Shown: in pieces, positions 1 through 6,704 of the stretch
Position numbering within the stretch: position 1 is the stretch's first letter
Layout: each line of letters opens with the position of its first letter
Origin: Acidimicrobiaceae bacterium
GTDB lineage: Bacteria; Actinomycetota; Acidimicrobiia; Acidimicrobiales; Bog-793
Reading direction: 5' to 3'
Length of the DNA stretch: 21,255 nt
Assembly: GCA_025463965.1 (NCBI GenBank)
Contig: JAODBN010000226.1
Location: 1 to 21,255 of the forward strand
The notes under the pieces: generated by a model
Seen by the model: only the letters and a program-made list of their open reading frames with translations
Told to the model about the DNA's origin: nothing
Databases searched by the model: none
Made by a program: the position numbers and the translations under genes

Positions 1-2
1 CC

Positions 3-296
3 TTCGTGCACTCTGCGGGATCGGTACTCGTCTCTGGGTGCTACCTGCTCGTCGCGTTGACGTTCTCTCACGAGCTCGGCCTCGGCGACGTTCGCCTCGG
101 TGGGTTGCTCGGCGGCTTCCTCGCCTATCTCGGGTGGACGACCCTCATCGATGGCGTCGCATGCCCTTGGCTTCTTGCCGCGGTGTTCGTGATCGTTGGC
201 CCGGGGAGGCATCGCGGCGCCCGGTGGCGGGGCGCCACCATCCCGCTTGCGCCATTTCTCATCCTCGGAGCCCTGGTCGCGATCGTCGCGAGTTGA
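3..296 (+). CDS. Type IV prepilin peptidase-like protein (A24 family), C-terminal part
   Basis: The frame is open from the left edge and ends at TGA 294-296, so the gene begins outside the window. The visible 97 residues are hydrophobic, with about three membrane segments. They contain GLGDVRLGGLLGG, which matches the second aspartate motif (GxGD followed by K or R) of A24 aspartic prepilin peptidases. Those enzymes cut the leader from type IV pilins and related pseudopilins in the inner membrane. The first aspartate motif and any methylase domain would lie upstream and cannot be checked. A short A24 relative without the methylase domain is equally possible. The call rests on one motif and the membrane pattern. 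Confidence 0.55.
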   Translation, partial: FVHSAGSVLVSGCYLLVALTFSHELGLGDVRLGGLLGGFLAYLGWTTLIDGVACPWLLAAVFVIVGPGRHRGARWRGATIPLAPFLILGALVAIVAS

Positions 297-367
297 GGTG
301 ATGCCTCGTGACCTCCCTCTATAGGTCGTAGCCCACCGTTGGGGCACCCGCGCGGGATGATTCATCT

Positions 368-1570
368 GTGCAGTTGCCTAAGCCCCTCACTCACTCGCCT
401 CTCGTCTTCCTGACCGGTGCAGGGGCGTCGGCGCCATTGGGACTACCGACGACCGCCGGCTTTGTCCCACACTTTGTTGACGGAGCCTTCTCTCGGCGTC
501 TTGCTGGTGCGCCAGAAGGAGCGCTTCGTCTAGGCGCGCGATCGACTCTCTCAACGGCAGCCGACCGACATCGAGGTGGTGCTCCAAGAGCTGGAGGCAG
601 CTGAGCATTGGTGGTGCAGCTTCGCGACGGACTACCCCGTGTTTCACAGCGCAACGGATGGCTTTCGATCGACGCTCGCTAAGTCGGGCATCTCCGACGA
701 TGCCATCAGCGGCGTCGCCGATCTTCTCGCTCGTGACGTTCAGAGCACTCTTCAGGAACTGTCAGGATGGGCGCGGCTAGTCGTTGAGGCGATCTATGAC
801 GAGGTGATCGCGTGCTACGGAACCGTCGATGCGAGTGAGGCCGGCGCTCTCTACCGGGGCTTCCTCGGCGTGTTGGGCCAGTTCGACGTCGCGGACCCGA
901 TTCGAACGATTCCGTTCTTCACTCTGAACTATGACATCGCGGTTGAGCAAGCCGCCTACGAGCTCGATCTCCGACTGGTCGATGGATTCAGTGTCGGCAA
1001 ACCGGATCGACGGTGGACGCCGAAGTCCTACGAGGACTACGTCGAAGATTCCGAGACGCCGACGGTAGTGCTGGTCAAGCTGCACGGCTCCGTCCGCCTC
1101 GGTAGGCGTGACTCTGGTGAGCTGATCGAACTTCCGATTGGCTCCTACCGAGATCCGGCGCCGCATCACCACGCCCTGCTCTACCCCTCGCTCGGCCCAA
1201 AGGCCCTTGGCGAAGAGCCGTTCCGAACGAATTACTCGATCCTTCGCTCTTGCCTGATGCATGCCGAGCTGTGTGTGGTGATCGGGACGACGCTCCGTAC
1301 GACGAACTCAACGTGCTGATCCGGGGGTGTCTTGAGGAGAACGAGAACCTCCATCTCGTTGTAGTTGGACCGGACGTCTCGAGCGCGGACGTGGCAGATC
1401 GGATCGGGTGCGACGTGTCGCGAGTTGGGGGAGCTGTCGGACGATTCGAGATTGAGGACTCCGACGTGCTGACGCAGGGCCGAGGAGCGATGCTCAACAT
1501 GATCCGTCGTTGGTGGATGAGTCGCAACGGGAGCGGACCGTACGAATACGGCACGGACGCGGAGTTCTGA
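368..1570 (+). pseudogene. SIR2-family (SIR2_2-like) gene, broken by two frameshifts and a stop
   Basis: Three reading-frame segments together give one SIR2-like protein of about 400 residues. Segment 1 starts at GTG 368 and carries the NAD-binding motif LTGAGASAPLGLP (about 410-445). Between about 475 and 500 the reading moves to another frame, where LLVRQKERFV precedes an in-frame TAG at 531-533. ARDRLSQRQPTDIEVVLQEL follows. This segment holds FFTLNYD (Asn codon 927-929) and VLVKLHGSV (His codon 1083-1085), the residue pair expected in active SIR2 NADases. At about 1296-1300 the frame changes again, joining CVVIGTTLR to YDELNVLIRGC and LHLVVVGP and ending at TGA 1568-1570. SIR2 proteins of this type often act as NAD-depleting effectors in anti-phage systems. 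As read, no full-length product can be made. Assembly indels could explain the shifts but not the TAG as easily. Confidence 0.85.
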
Positions 1571-1590
1571 TGGCGTTAGGGGGTTAGTGG

Positions 1591-2100
1591 GTGGAGCCGT
1601 TTAGCGCGACCGGATCCTGGTGGATACCTGGATTCGAAGATCGGAAGGTAGGTGGAACTCTCACCTTTGAGTACGGGAACGACGGTCCACGCCTCCGGCT
1701 GATCGGATCATTTCCGGTGGAAGCCGCGGAGCAGGCCGTGCCGATTCGCAAGTTTCCGATCGTGTTCGGGGAGACCCTAGACGGAGCGTCGGTGACACTC
1801 CGGAACACCCGGGTCGTGAACGATCACTCGATACTTCGCGACCTCGGTTCCGACGGTCCGCGCAAATACGAAAGTCACGAGCTCGACGCGCAAGAAATCT
1901 ATTACGGAGGACAAAGGTCAGATTTTCGATCTCGCGCTGGGATTGCGCGGTCGAGATGCCCGCCCTTGGTTAGCCACTCGGCCTCCATTTGGGCGCGCAC
2001 CGCTGGCGAGATCACGTCCGCGAGCGATTCGAGGTGTCGGGCGTCGATGGCGTCGAGGCGTCTCTGCAAGGTGCCCAGCACTCGGCACAAGGTCAGATGA
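1591..2100 (+). pseudogene. ApeA-like N-terminal domain, truncated remnant
   Basis: The GTG at 1591 follows a purine-rich AGGGGG stretch, 20 bases after the SIR2 relic. Residues 1-108 contain GSWWIPGFEDRKVGGTLTFE, LRLIGSFP, FPIVFGETLDG and SVTLRNT. This resembles ApeA N-terminal domain 1, known from the HEPN-containing anti-phage protein ApeA. The similarity stops near YYGGQ at about 1915. After that the frame only runs antisense through the convergent gene at 1902-2471, so its last 60 residues are not a real domain. The C-terminal HEPN nuclease part expected of ApeA (several hundred residues) is absent. I read it as a 5' stub left by a deletion or replacement with a junction near 1905-1925. 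A short stand-alone protein is possible but less likely. Confidence 0.65.
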
Positions 2101-2471
2101 TCCTTCTGGTTGTCACCCTGGATCATCCGGTGCATTCCGATGATCTGAGCCTCGGAGTAAATGTCGCGGTAGTGCTTCAGCCACGTCGACGGCGCGTCAC
2201 CAGCGCGCTCGTGCAAGGCGTCGTCAACGGATTGCCACAGAAAGCGATTACGGGCCATTCTCACGAGTCCGATCGGGTCGACCAGATCGAAGCAGTGAGG
2301 GTCTTCTTCGAAGCGGAGACGGCGGATCTCTTCTTTGGCAGCGCACCGGCCGCGTAACGCGGAGGCGAAGGTCGACACGGGCGTCGACCGCGACCACCAG
2401 CGCGGCCCCTGTGTGACATTGGCCATGGAGCTCGACCGAAACGCGTCAGATGACTCAGTCGCACTGAGCAT
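1902..2471 (-). CDS. Hypothetical protein, AbiU2/HEPN-like (possible abortive-infection protein)
   Basis: This 189-residue protein starts at ATG 2469-2471, with AGGGAG about 12 bases upstream. A second in-frame ATG at 2424-2426 would give a shorter form. The protein is helical, charged and soluble, with no signal peptide. The core, FLWQSVDDALHERAG to WLKHYRDIYSEAQIIGMHRM and then DHLTLCRVLGTLQRRLDAI, follows the layout of uncharacterised AbiU2-like proteins. In those a WL..YRD.Y motif and a segment leading to a [ST]L.R.L helix form a HEPN-like bundle. I do not see a clear RX4-6H ribonuclease motif. It converges on the ApeA-like stub and its 3' end overlaps that frame. Coding status is well supported. 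The defence role is inferred from resemblance and neighbours. Confidence 0.6.
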   Translation of the reverse strand: MLSATESSDAFRSSSMANVTQGPRWWSRSTPVSTFASALRGRCAAKEEIRRLRFEEDPHCFDLVDPIGLVRMARNRFLWQSVDDALHERAGDAPSTWLKHYRDIYSEAQIIGMHRMIQGDNQKDHLTLCRVLGTLQRRLDAIDARHLESLADVISPAVRAQMEAEWLTKGGHLDRAIPARDRKSDLCPP

Positions 2472-2499
2472 GAGGCGCTCAGACTCCCTAAAAGAGCGA

Positions 2500-2521
2500 A
2501 ACAGCGACTTGTCACGCTGTT
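2500..2521. promoter_or_regulatory. Perfect 7-bp inverted repeat upstream of the GMC gene, operator candidate
   Basis: AACAGCG at 2500-2506 and CGCTGTT at 2515-2521 are perfect inverted copies separated by 8 bases. The site lies in the short gap between divergent genes, just ahead of the ribosome-binding site of the GMC oxidoreductase. Its size and position suit a dimeric repressor. The CAGC/GCTG core recalls the dyad in front of tetR, but the spacing differs by two bases, so a shared regulator is only a possibility. Confidence 0.35.
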
Positions 2522-2540
2522 GTCAGGAAGGCAGAAGACG

Positions 2541-4079
2541 TTGACCGAGCACGAGTACGACTACGTGATCATCGGAGCCGGTTCAGCGGGGTGCATCCTC
2601 GCAAATCGACTCAGCGAGCACGCGTCGGTGCTGCTGGTGGAAGCGGGGCCGATGGAGGCTCCCGCGAACACGATGATAGCGTCCGCGTGGCCCACCCTCA
2701 TGGGCGGTGAGTCCGACTGGGCGTACCAGACGACTCGGCAGTCGGGAATGTTCGGCCAGGCGACCCTCATGCCGCACGGTCGCCTCGTCGGTGGTTCATC
2801 CCAGATCAATGGATTGCTCTGGACTCGCGGCGATCCCAGCGACTTCGACGCGTGGGCGCACGATGGCGCCCCGGGTTGGAGCTACGCCGATCTCATTCCC
2901 TACTTCCGCAAGGTCGAGGGGTACGTCGACGGTGACGCCGATCATCTCGGAGCCACCGGGCCGATCCACCTCGAGAGTCGCCGAGGGCGCGACCCGCACC
3001 CAGCCTCTGTCGACTTCATCACGGCTGCGATCGCTCGAGGCCACCGCGACGTCGGCGACTTCAACGGACCCGCAGGAGTCGCTGGTGCGGCGCATTTCGT
3101 GATCAATGCGAAAGACGGTGTCCGGGTTGGCGCACGCCAGGCCTACCTCGACCCGATCTTGTCTCGCCCGAACCTGGACCTTTGGGCGGACACCCGAGCG
3201 GTCCGCGTCAACCTCGAGGGCAGCGAGTGTTCTGGCGTCATCGTGATGCGCGATGGCCAGCCGACGGCGGTGCGCGCGACCCGAGAGGTCATCGTCGCGG
3301 CCAGTACGGCAGAGACGCCGAAGCTGCTGATGCTGTCGGGGATTGGACCCGCCGATCAGCTGCGTGACAAAGGGGTGACCGTCCATCACGACCTCGTCGG
3401 AGTGGGCGACGGGTTGCAGGACCATGTCAGCACGGCGATGTCCTTCGAGTCCGCGCGTGACGTTTTGCCGTCAGCCTTTGAGGACGATGCTGCGGTGTTC
3501 CACCGCTCGGACCCGACTTGGATTGAGGCAGATCTCGAAACGATCTTCTTCGTACTTCCACCCGAGGCGGGTGGCATCTCGATGCGATGCGGCGTGGTGC
3601 GTCCGATGTCGCGCGGAACGGTCGGGCTGCGCAGCAGCGATCCCGAGGACGCACCGCTGCTCGACCCACGATTCCTGTCAACCGAATCGGACGTCCGCCG
3701 GCTTGTGCACGGAGTTCGTGAGTCACTTGCCATCTCCGCGACTGCGCCAATGACCCACTGGATCAAGGGCATTCAGCCAGACACGGGACTGCGCGTCGAT
3801 ATGAACGACGACGAGCTAGAAGGGTGGGTGAGTAGGCACGCGCAGGGATTCGCGCACATGATCGGTGGCTGCCGGATGGGCCTTGACGAGGGTGCGGTAG
3901 TTGACCCCCAGATGCGCGTCCATGGAATCGAGCGGCTCCGCGTGGTCGATACCAGTGTCATGCCGTCGGTGCCGGCAGCGCATACCCAAGCCGCGGTGAT
4001 GGCGATGGCGGAGCGGGCCTGCGACCTGATCTTGGGCAGGCCAGTCGAGCAACCGGCCGCCGAGCTGGTGAGCGCGTGA
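2541..4079 (+). CDS. GMC-family FAD-dependent oxidoreductase
   Basis: This is a flavoprotein of the glucose-methanol-choline oxidoreductase family, which oxidises alcohol groups. The substrate cannot be told from the sequence. I chose TTG 2541 because AGGAAGG lies about nine bases upstream and the FAD fold starts at once. An earlier TTG at 2520 would add seven residues. From 2541 the protein is 512 residues, normal for the family. GAGSAG at residues 12-17 is the Rossmann dinucleotide-binding motif, followed by VLLVEAGP. HGRLVGGSSQINGLLWTRG is the GMC signature 1 region and SGIGPADQL is signature 2. Catalytic candidates are His439 in HMIGGCRMG and His481 in PAAHTQAAVMAMAERA. There is no signal peptide, so it is cytoplasmic. 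It heads the plus-strand run 2541-6599, and the next gene begins 30 bases downstream. Confidence 0.92.
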   Translation: MTEHEYDYVIIGAGSAGCILANRLSEHASVLLVEAGPMEAPANTMIASAWPTLMGGESDWAYQTTRQSGMFGQATLMPHGRLVGGSSQINGLLWTRGDPSDFDAWAHDGAPGWSYADLIPYFRKVEGYVDGDADHLGATGPIHLESRRGRDPHPASVDFITAAIARGHRDVGDFNGPAGVAGAAHFVINAKDGVRVGARQAYLDPILSRPNLDLWADTRAVRVNLEGSECSGVIVMRDGQPTAVRATREVIVAASTAETPKLLMLSGIGPADQLRDKGVTVHHDLVGVGDGLQDHVSTAMSFESARDVLPSAFEDDAAVFHRSDPTWIEADLETIFFVLPPEAGGISMRCGVVRPMSRGTVGLRSSDPEDAPLLDPRFLSTESDVRRLVHGVRESLAISATAPMTHWIKGIQPDTGLRVDMNDDELEGWVSRHAQGFAHMIGGCRMGLDEGAVVDPQMRVHGIERLRVVDTSVMPSVPAAHTQAAVMAMAERACDLILGRPVEQPAAELVSA

Positions 4080-4109
4080 CCCGCGAAGGTCCTTGCGACG
4101 GAGGTCGAC

Positions 4110-4523
4110 ATGACACACGACGGCAAGAGAACCGAGGAGCTGTTAGCAAGCTTCATGGATCGACTCGGCAAAAAGGACGCCGAAGGAATCGCGGAGTTGT
4201 TCGCCGACGATATCGATTGGTACGTGCCAGGGAGCGAAGCGCTGCCGTGGACCGGGCCGCGCTCTCGACGTGAGCATGTGTCGGAGTACTTCGGAAAGCT
4301 GTGGCCGGCGTTCGCGTCGGGAGAGAGCAGCGCCACCATTGACAAGGTTGTGATCGACGGTCAGGACGCCGTCGTGTTCTCTCGGTTCGATCACACGGTC
4401 GCTACGAGTGGCAAGAGGCTGCACACCCCGGCTGCGCTGCATCTGACGATGGCGAACGGACAAATCGTACGGATGCATCTCTACGAAGACACGCTCGCCG
4501 TCCACGAGGCGTTCAGCGAGTAG
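4110..4523 (+). CDS. NTF2/SnoaL-like family protein
   Basis: This 137-residue protein has the layout of SnoaL-like, NTF2-superfamily cone-barrel proteins. An N-terminal helix (LLASFMDRLGKKDAEGIAEL) is followed by FADDIDWYVPG and by alternating strands that end in HLTMANGQIVRMHLYEDT. The family includes ketosteroid isomerase-like enzymes, polyketide cyclases and many proteins of unknown activity, so no reaction is assigned. The start is firm: GGAGG sits five bases before the ATG. It lies 30 bases after the GMC gene and very likely shares its mRNA, which suggests it handles the same substrate or product. Confidence 0.85.
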   Translation: MTHDGKRTEELLASFMDRLGKKDAEGIAELFADDIDWYVPGSEALPWTGPRSRREHVSEYFGKLWPAFASGESSATIDKVVIDGQDAVVFSRFDHTVATSGKRLHTPAALHLTMANGQIVRMHLYEDTLAVHEAFSE

Positions 4524-4542
4524 CCAGATTCGGAGGAGGGCA

Positions 4543-4605
4543 GTGGAGAGGCAATCCAAGTACAGGAAGGAGAACGCGCCAGCGGCTGCGCCACGGAGAT
4601 CATGA
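4543..4605 (+). CDS. Small ORF (20 codons) overlapping the MFS start, putative leader
   Basis: A GTG at 4543 is preceded by the strong ribosome-binding stretch GGAGGAGGG (4532-4540). It opens a 20-codon frame, MERQSKYRKENAPAAAPRRS, that is rich in Arg and Lys. Its TGA (4603-4605) overlaps the ATG of the efflux pump (4602-4604) in an ATGA arrangement, the usual geometry for translational coupling. The pump's own Shine-Dalgarno match is only three bases from its ATG, so coupling would explain how it is translated. No homologue is recognised. It could act only through the coupling, with the peptide itself unimportant. Confidence 0.4.
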   Translation: MERQSKYRKENAPAAAPRRS

Positions 4606-6089
4606 ATCAACAATCGAAAACGACGGGGATTGACCGATCGAAGTGGGTGATCTTCACCTGCGTCGCGATCGCGCAGTTCATGGTTGTGCTCGACACCGCG
4701 ATCATCAACGTCGCGCTGCCGGTGATCAAGCGGCAGTTGCACTTCTCGAACAGTGGAATCCAGTGGGTTGTCACCGCCTATGTGCTTACCTTTGGCGGGT
4801 TCCTCCTCTTCGGAGGCCGAACCGCGGATCTCTTCGGGCGGCGTCGGATGCTCCTAATAGGCATGATCGCCTTCACGGTGTGCTCGCTGCTCGTCGGGAT
4901 CGCGCCGTCGACGGGCTATCTGGTCGTGCTCCGCGCGTTCCAGGGAGTTGCTGCAGGAATCATGTCCCCTTCGGCTTTGTCGATCGTGCTGGCGACGTTC
5001 GAGGAGGGCCACGACCGCAATCAAGCCCTCGGCTACTGGTCGATGGTCGCGACCGGTGGTGCCGCCGTCGGTCTGCTGCTCGGTGGAGTCCTGACGCAGT
5101 ACGCGGGGTGGCGGTGGAACTTCTTCATCAACGTGCCGGTCGGTGTAGTCATGGGTTTGGTGATCGCTCGAGTGGTCCCCGCGCATCAGCGCGAGGAGGA
5201 ACGGACCACTCTCGATGCCCCCGGGGCGGTGTTGGTCACGGCAGGTCTGATGGCACTGATCTTCTACTTCAGCCAAGCACCCGCCTGGGGATGGGGGGAC
5301 GCGCGAACCATCGGCGCTCTCGGTGTCGCGATCGTGCTGCTCGCGGTATTCGTTGTGAACGAGCAGCGGTCCAAGCATCCGCTCGTCACCCTCTCGATCT
5401 TCAAGAACCGGAACCTCTCCGGAGCGAACGTGATGATGGGAGCCCTCTACGCCGGGAATCTCGGGATGTTCTTTTTGATGACGCTCTATCTCCAAGATGT
5501 CGAGCGCTACAGCGCCATCAAGACGGGACTCGCGTTCCTCCCGTTCCCGATCATCCTGGGTGCCGTCTCATCGCAGTTACGAAGGTTCATCGTCCGTCAC
5601 GGCTACAAGCGCTACCTCGTGCTCGGGCCGGCACTTGTTGCGATCGGAATGGCGTGGCTCTGCTTCTTGCCGCTCCATGGCAGCTACCTCGAGCACGTCC
5701 TTCCGAGCTTGCTCGTCATGCCCGTCGGCTACGGAATGAGCTTTGCCCCGATGTACGCTGCTGCCACGTCCGGTGTCCCCGCACGCCAGGGCGGGCTCGC
5801 CTCCGGTCTCATTACGACCTCTCAGCAGATGGGCGGCGCCGTCGGTCTCGCCGTGCTCTCGGGGATCGCAGCCAGCTTCACGGCCTCGCTGATCCACGAC
5901 TCAGTGCCGCAGGCGCTGACCTCTGGCTACAACCTGGCGATGGCGATCTGCGTCGGGTTCACCGTGTTGGCGCTCGCGGTCGCGACCGCCGTCATCCGCG
6001 CACCGAAGCCGGGGGCGAAGCCTTCAGATCCACGCCAGGCAGCCGACGTTGCGCCGACGTCGCCCGACCCATCTGAGGTGGCTGCGTGA
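4602..6089 (+). CDS. DHA2-family (EmrB/QacA-type) MFS efflux transporter
   Basis: This 495-residue integral membrane protein has about 14 predicted helices, typical of the DHA2 drug:proton antiporters. VVLDTAIINVALP in helix 1 (Asp31) matches the family motif LDxTIVNVALP. GGRTADLFGRRRML (about residues 71-84) is MFS motif A in the loop after helix 2. The antiporter-type motif C is visible as GGAAVGLLLGGVLTQ in helix 5. DHA2 proteins export drugs, antiseptics or toxic metabolites in exchange for protons. The start overlaps the small ORF at 4543-4605. Placement between the NTF2-like and VOC genes suggests it exports a substrate or product handled by the same cluster. The C-terminal tail is Pro/Ala-rich and soluble. 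Confidence 0.92.
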   Translation: MNQQSKTTGIDRSKWVIFTCVAIAQFMVVLDTAIINVALPVIKRQLHFSNSGIQWVVTAYVLTFGGFLLFGGRTADLFGRRRMLLIGMIAFTVCSLLVGIAPSTGYLVVLRAFQGVAAGIMSPSALSIVLATFEEGHDRNQALGYWSMVATGGAAVGLLLGGVLTQYAGWRWNFFINVPVGVVMGLVIARVVPAHQREEERTTLDAPGAVLVTAGLMALIFYFSQAPAWGWGDARTIGALGVAIVLLAVFVVNEQRSKHPLVTLSIFKNRNLSGANVMMGALYAGNLGMFFLMTLYLQDVERYSAIKTGLAFLPFPIILGAVSSQLRRFIVRHGYKRYLVLGPALVAIGMAWLCFLPLHGSYLEHVLPSLLVMPVGYGMSFAPMYAAATSGVPARQGGLASGLITTSQQMGGAVGLAVLSGIAASFTASLIHDSVPQALTSGYNLAMAICVGFTVLALAVATAVIRAPKPGAKPSDPRQAADVAPTSPDPSEVAA

Positions 6090-6167
6090 CCTCTCTTGTA
6101 TCCGCCGGCGTGTCGCAGCTTCATTGTGCAAACGGTGAGCGCGAGGCACATTTTGAAAGGATGTTGA

Positions 6168-6599
6168 ATGGCTGAATCGTCGATCCCCACCGTCAGCTTT
6201 GACCACGTGAGCATCTCGGTCGCGGTTCTGGACGCCCAGCTCGCCTGGTACGGGCGTGCACTCGGATTCGCCGAGGTTGTCGAACGGTATGAACTGCCAG
6301 AACCACCGGTACGCACTGCAGTTCTCAAATCTGGGTCCGGTATCCGCATCGAGTTGATCGAACGCGGGGATTCCGAGCGTTCCGGCGAGTACCGCGATTC
6401 GCTCGATATGACCCCGAGTCAGGGATACGGACATTGGGCGGTTGACGTCGACGACCTGGACGACGCGTTCACATAGCTCCTCGGCGTTGGAGCGAGCGAA
6501 GTGTGGCCTCCCGCAGACGCGGTTGCACCCGGGGCGCGTTTCGCATACGTCAAGGATCCCGAAGGCAACCTCATCGAGCTCATTCAGCCGCCCCGCTGA
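6168..6599 (+). pseudogene. VOC/glyoxalase-family protein with an in-frame amber codon
   Basis: The ATG at 6168 has AAAGGA six bases upstream. The first 102 residues (VSFDHVSISVAVLDAQLAWY, then a strand ending IRIELIERG, then GHWAVDVDDLDDAFT) are the start of a vicinal-oxygen-chelate fold. A TAG at 6474-6476 stops the frame. The same frame continues without a shift: LLGVGASEVWPPADAVAPG, then FAYVKDPEGNLIELIQPPR, ending at TGA 6597-6599. The KDPEGNLIEL block is the standard VOC C-terminal strand carrying the metal-ligand Glu. One base change, for example in a CAG codon, would restore a normal 143-residue protein. As read, only a truncated product is made. It is the last gene of the plus-strand cluster and converges on the LAL regulator. 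Sequencing error is the main alternative. Confidence 0.8.
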
Positions 6600-6704
6600 T
6601 CTGCGACACAGAATGGCAGTCGGCAGGCTGGGAACGTCCTCGCCGCGACTGAGCCCCACCGCAATCCGTCGATAGGGGTGATTCCCGGTGGACTGAGCGC
6701 GTTG

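Noticed and set aside
296..327. GAGGT/ACCTC dyad and TATAGG box after the prepilin-peptidase fragment
   Set aside because: The stem is only 5 bp with no T-run, and no -35 element lies at a proper distance from TATAGG. It is too weak to call a terminator or promoter.
6086..6175. 29-codon frame overlapping both the MFS stop (GTGA) and the VOC start
   Set aside because: There is no ribosome-binding site at a suitable distance before its GTG, and the VOC gene has its own good AAAGGA site, so coupling is not needed.
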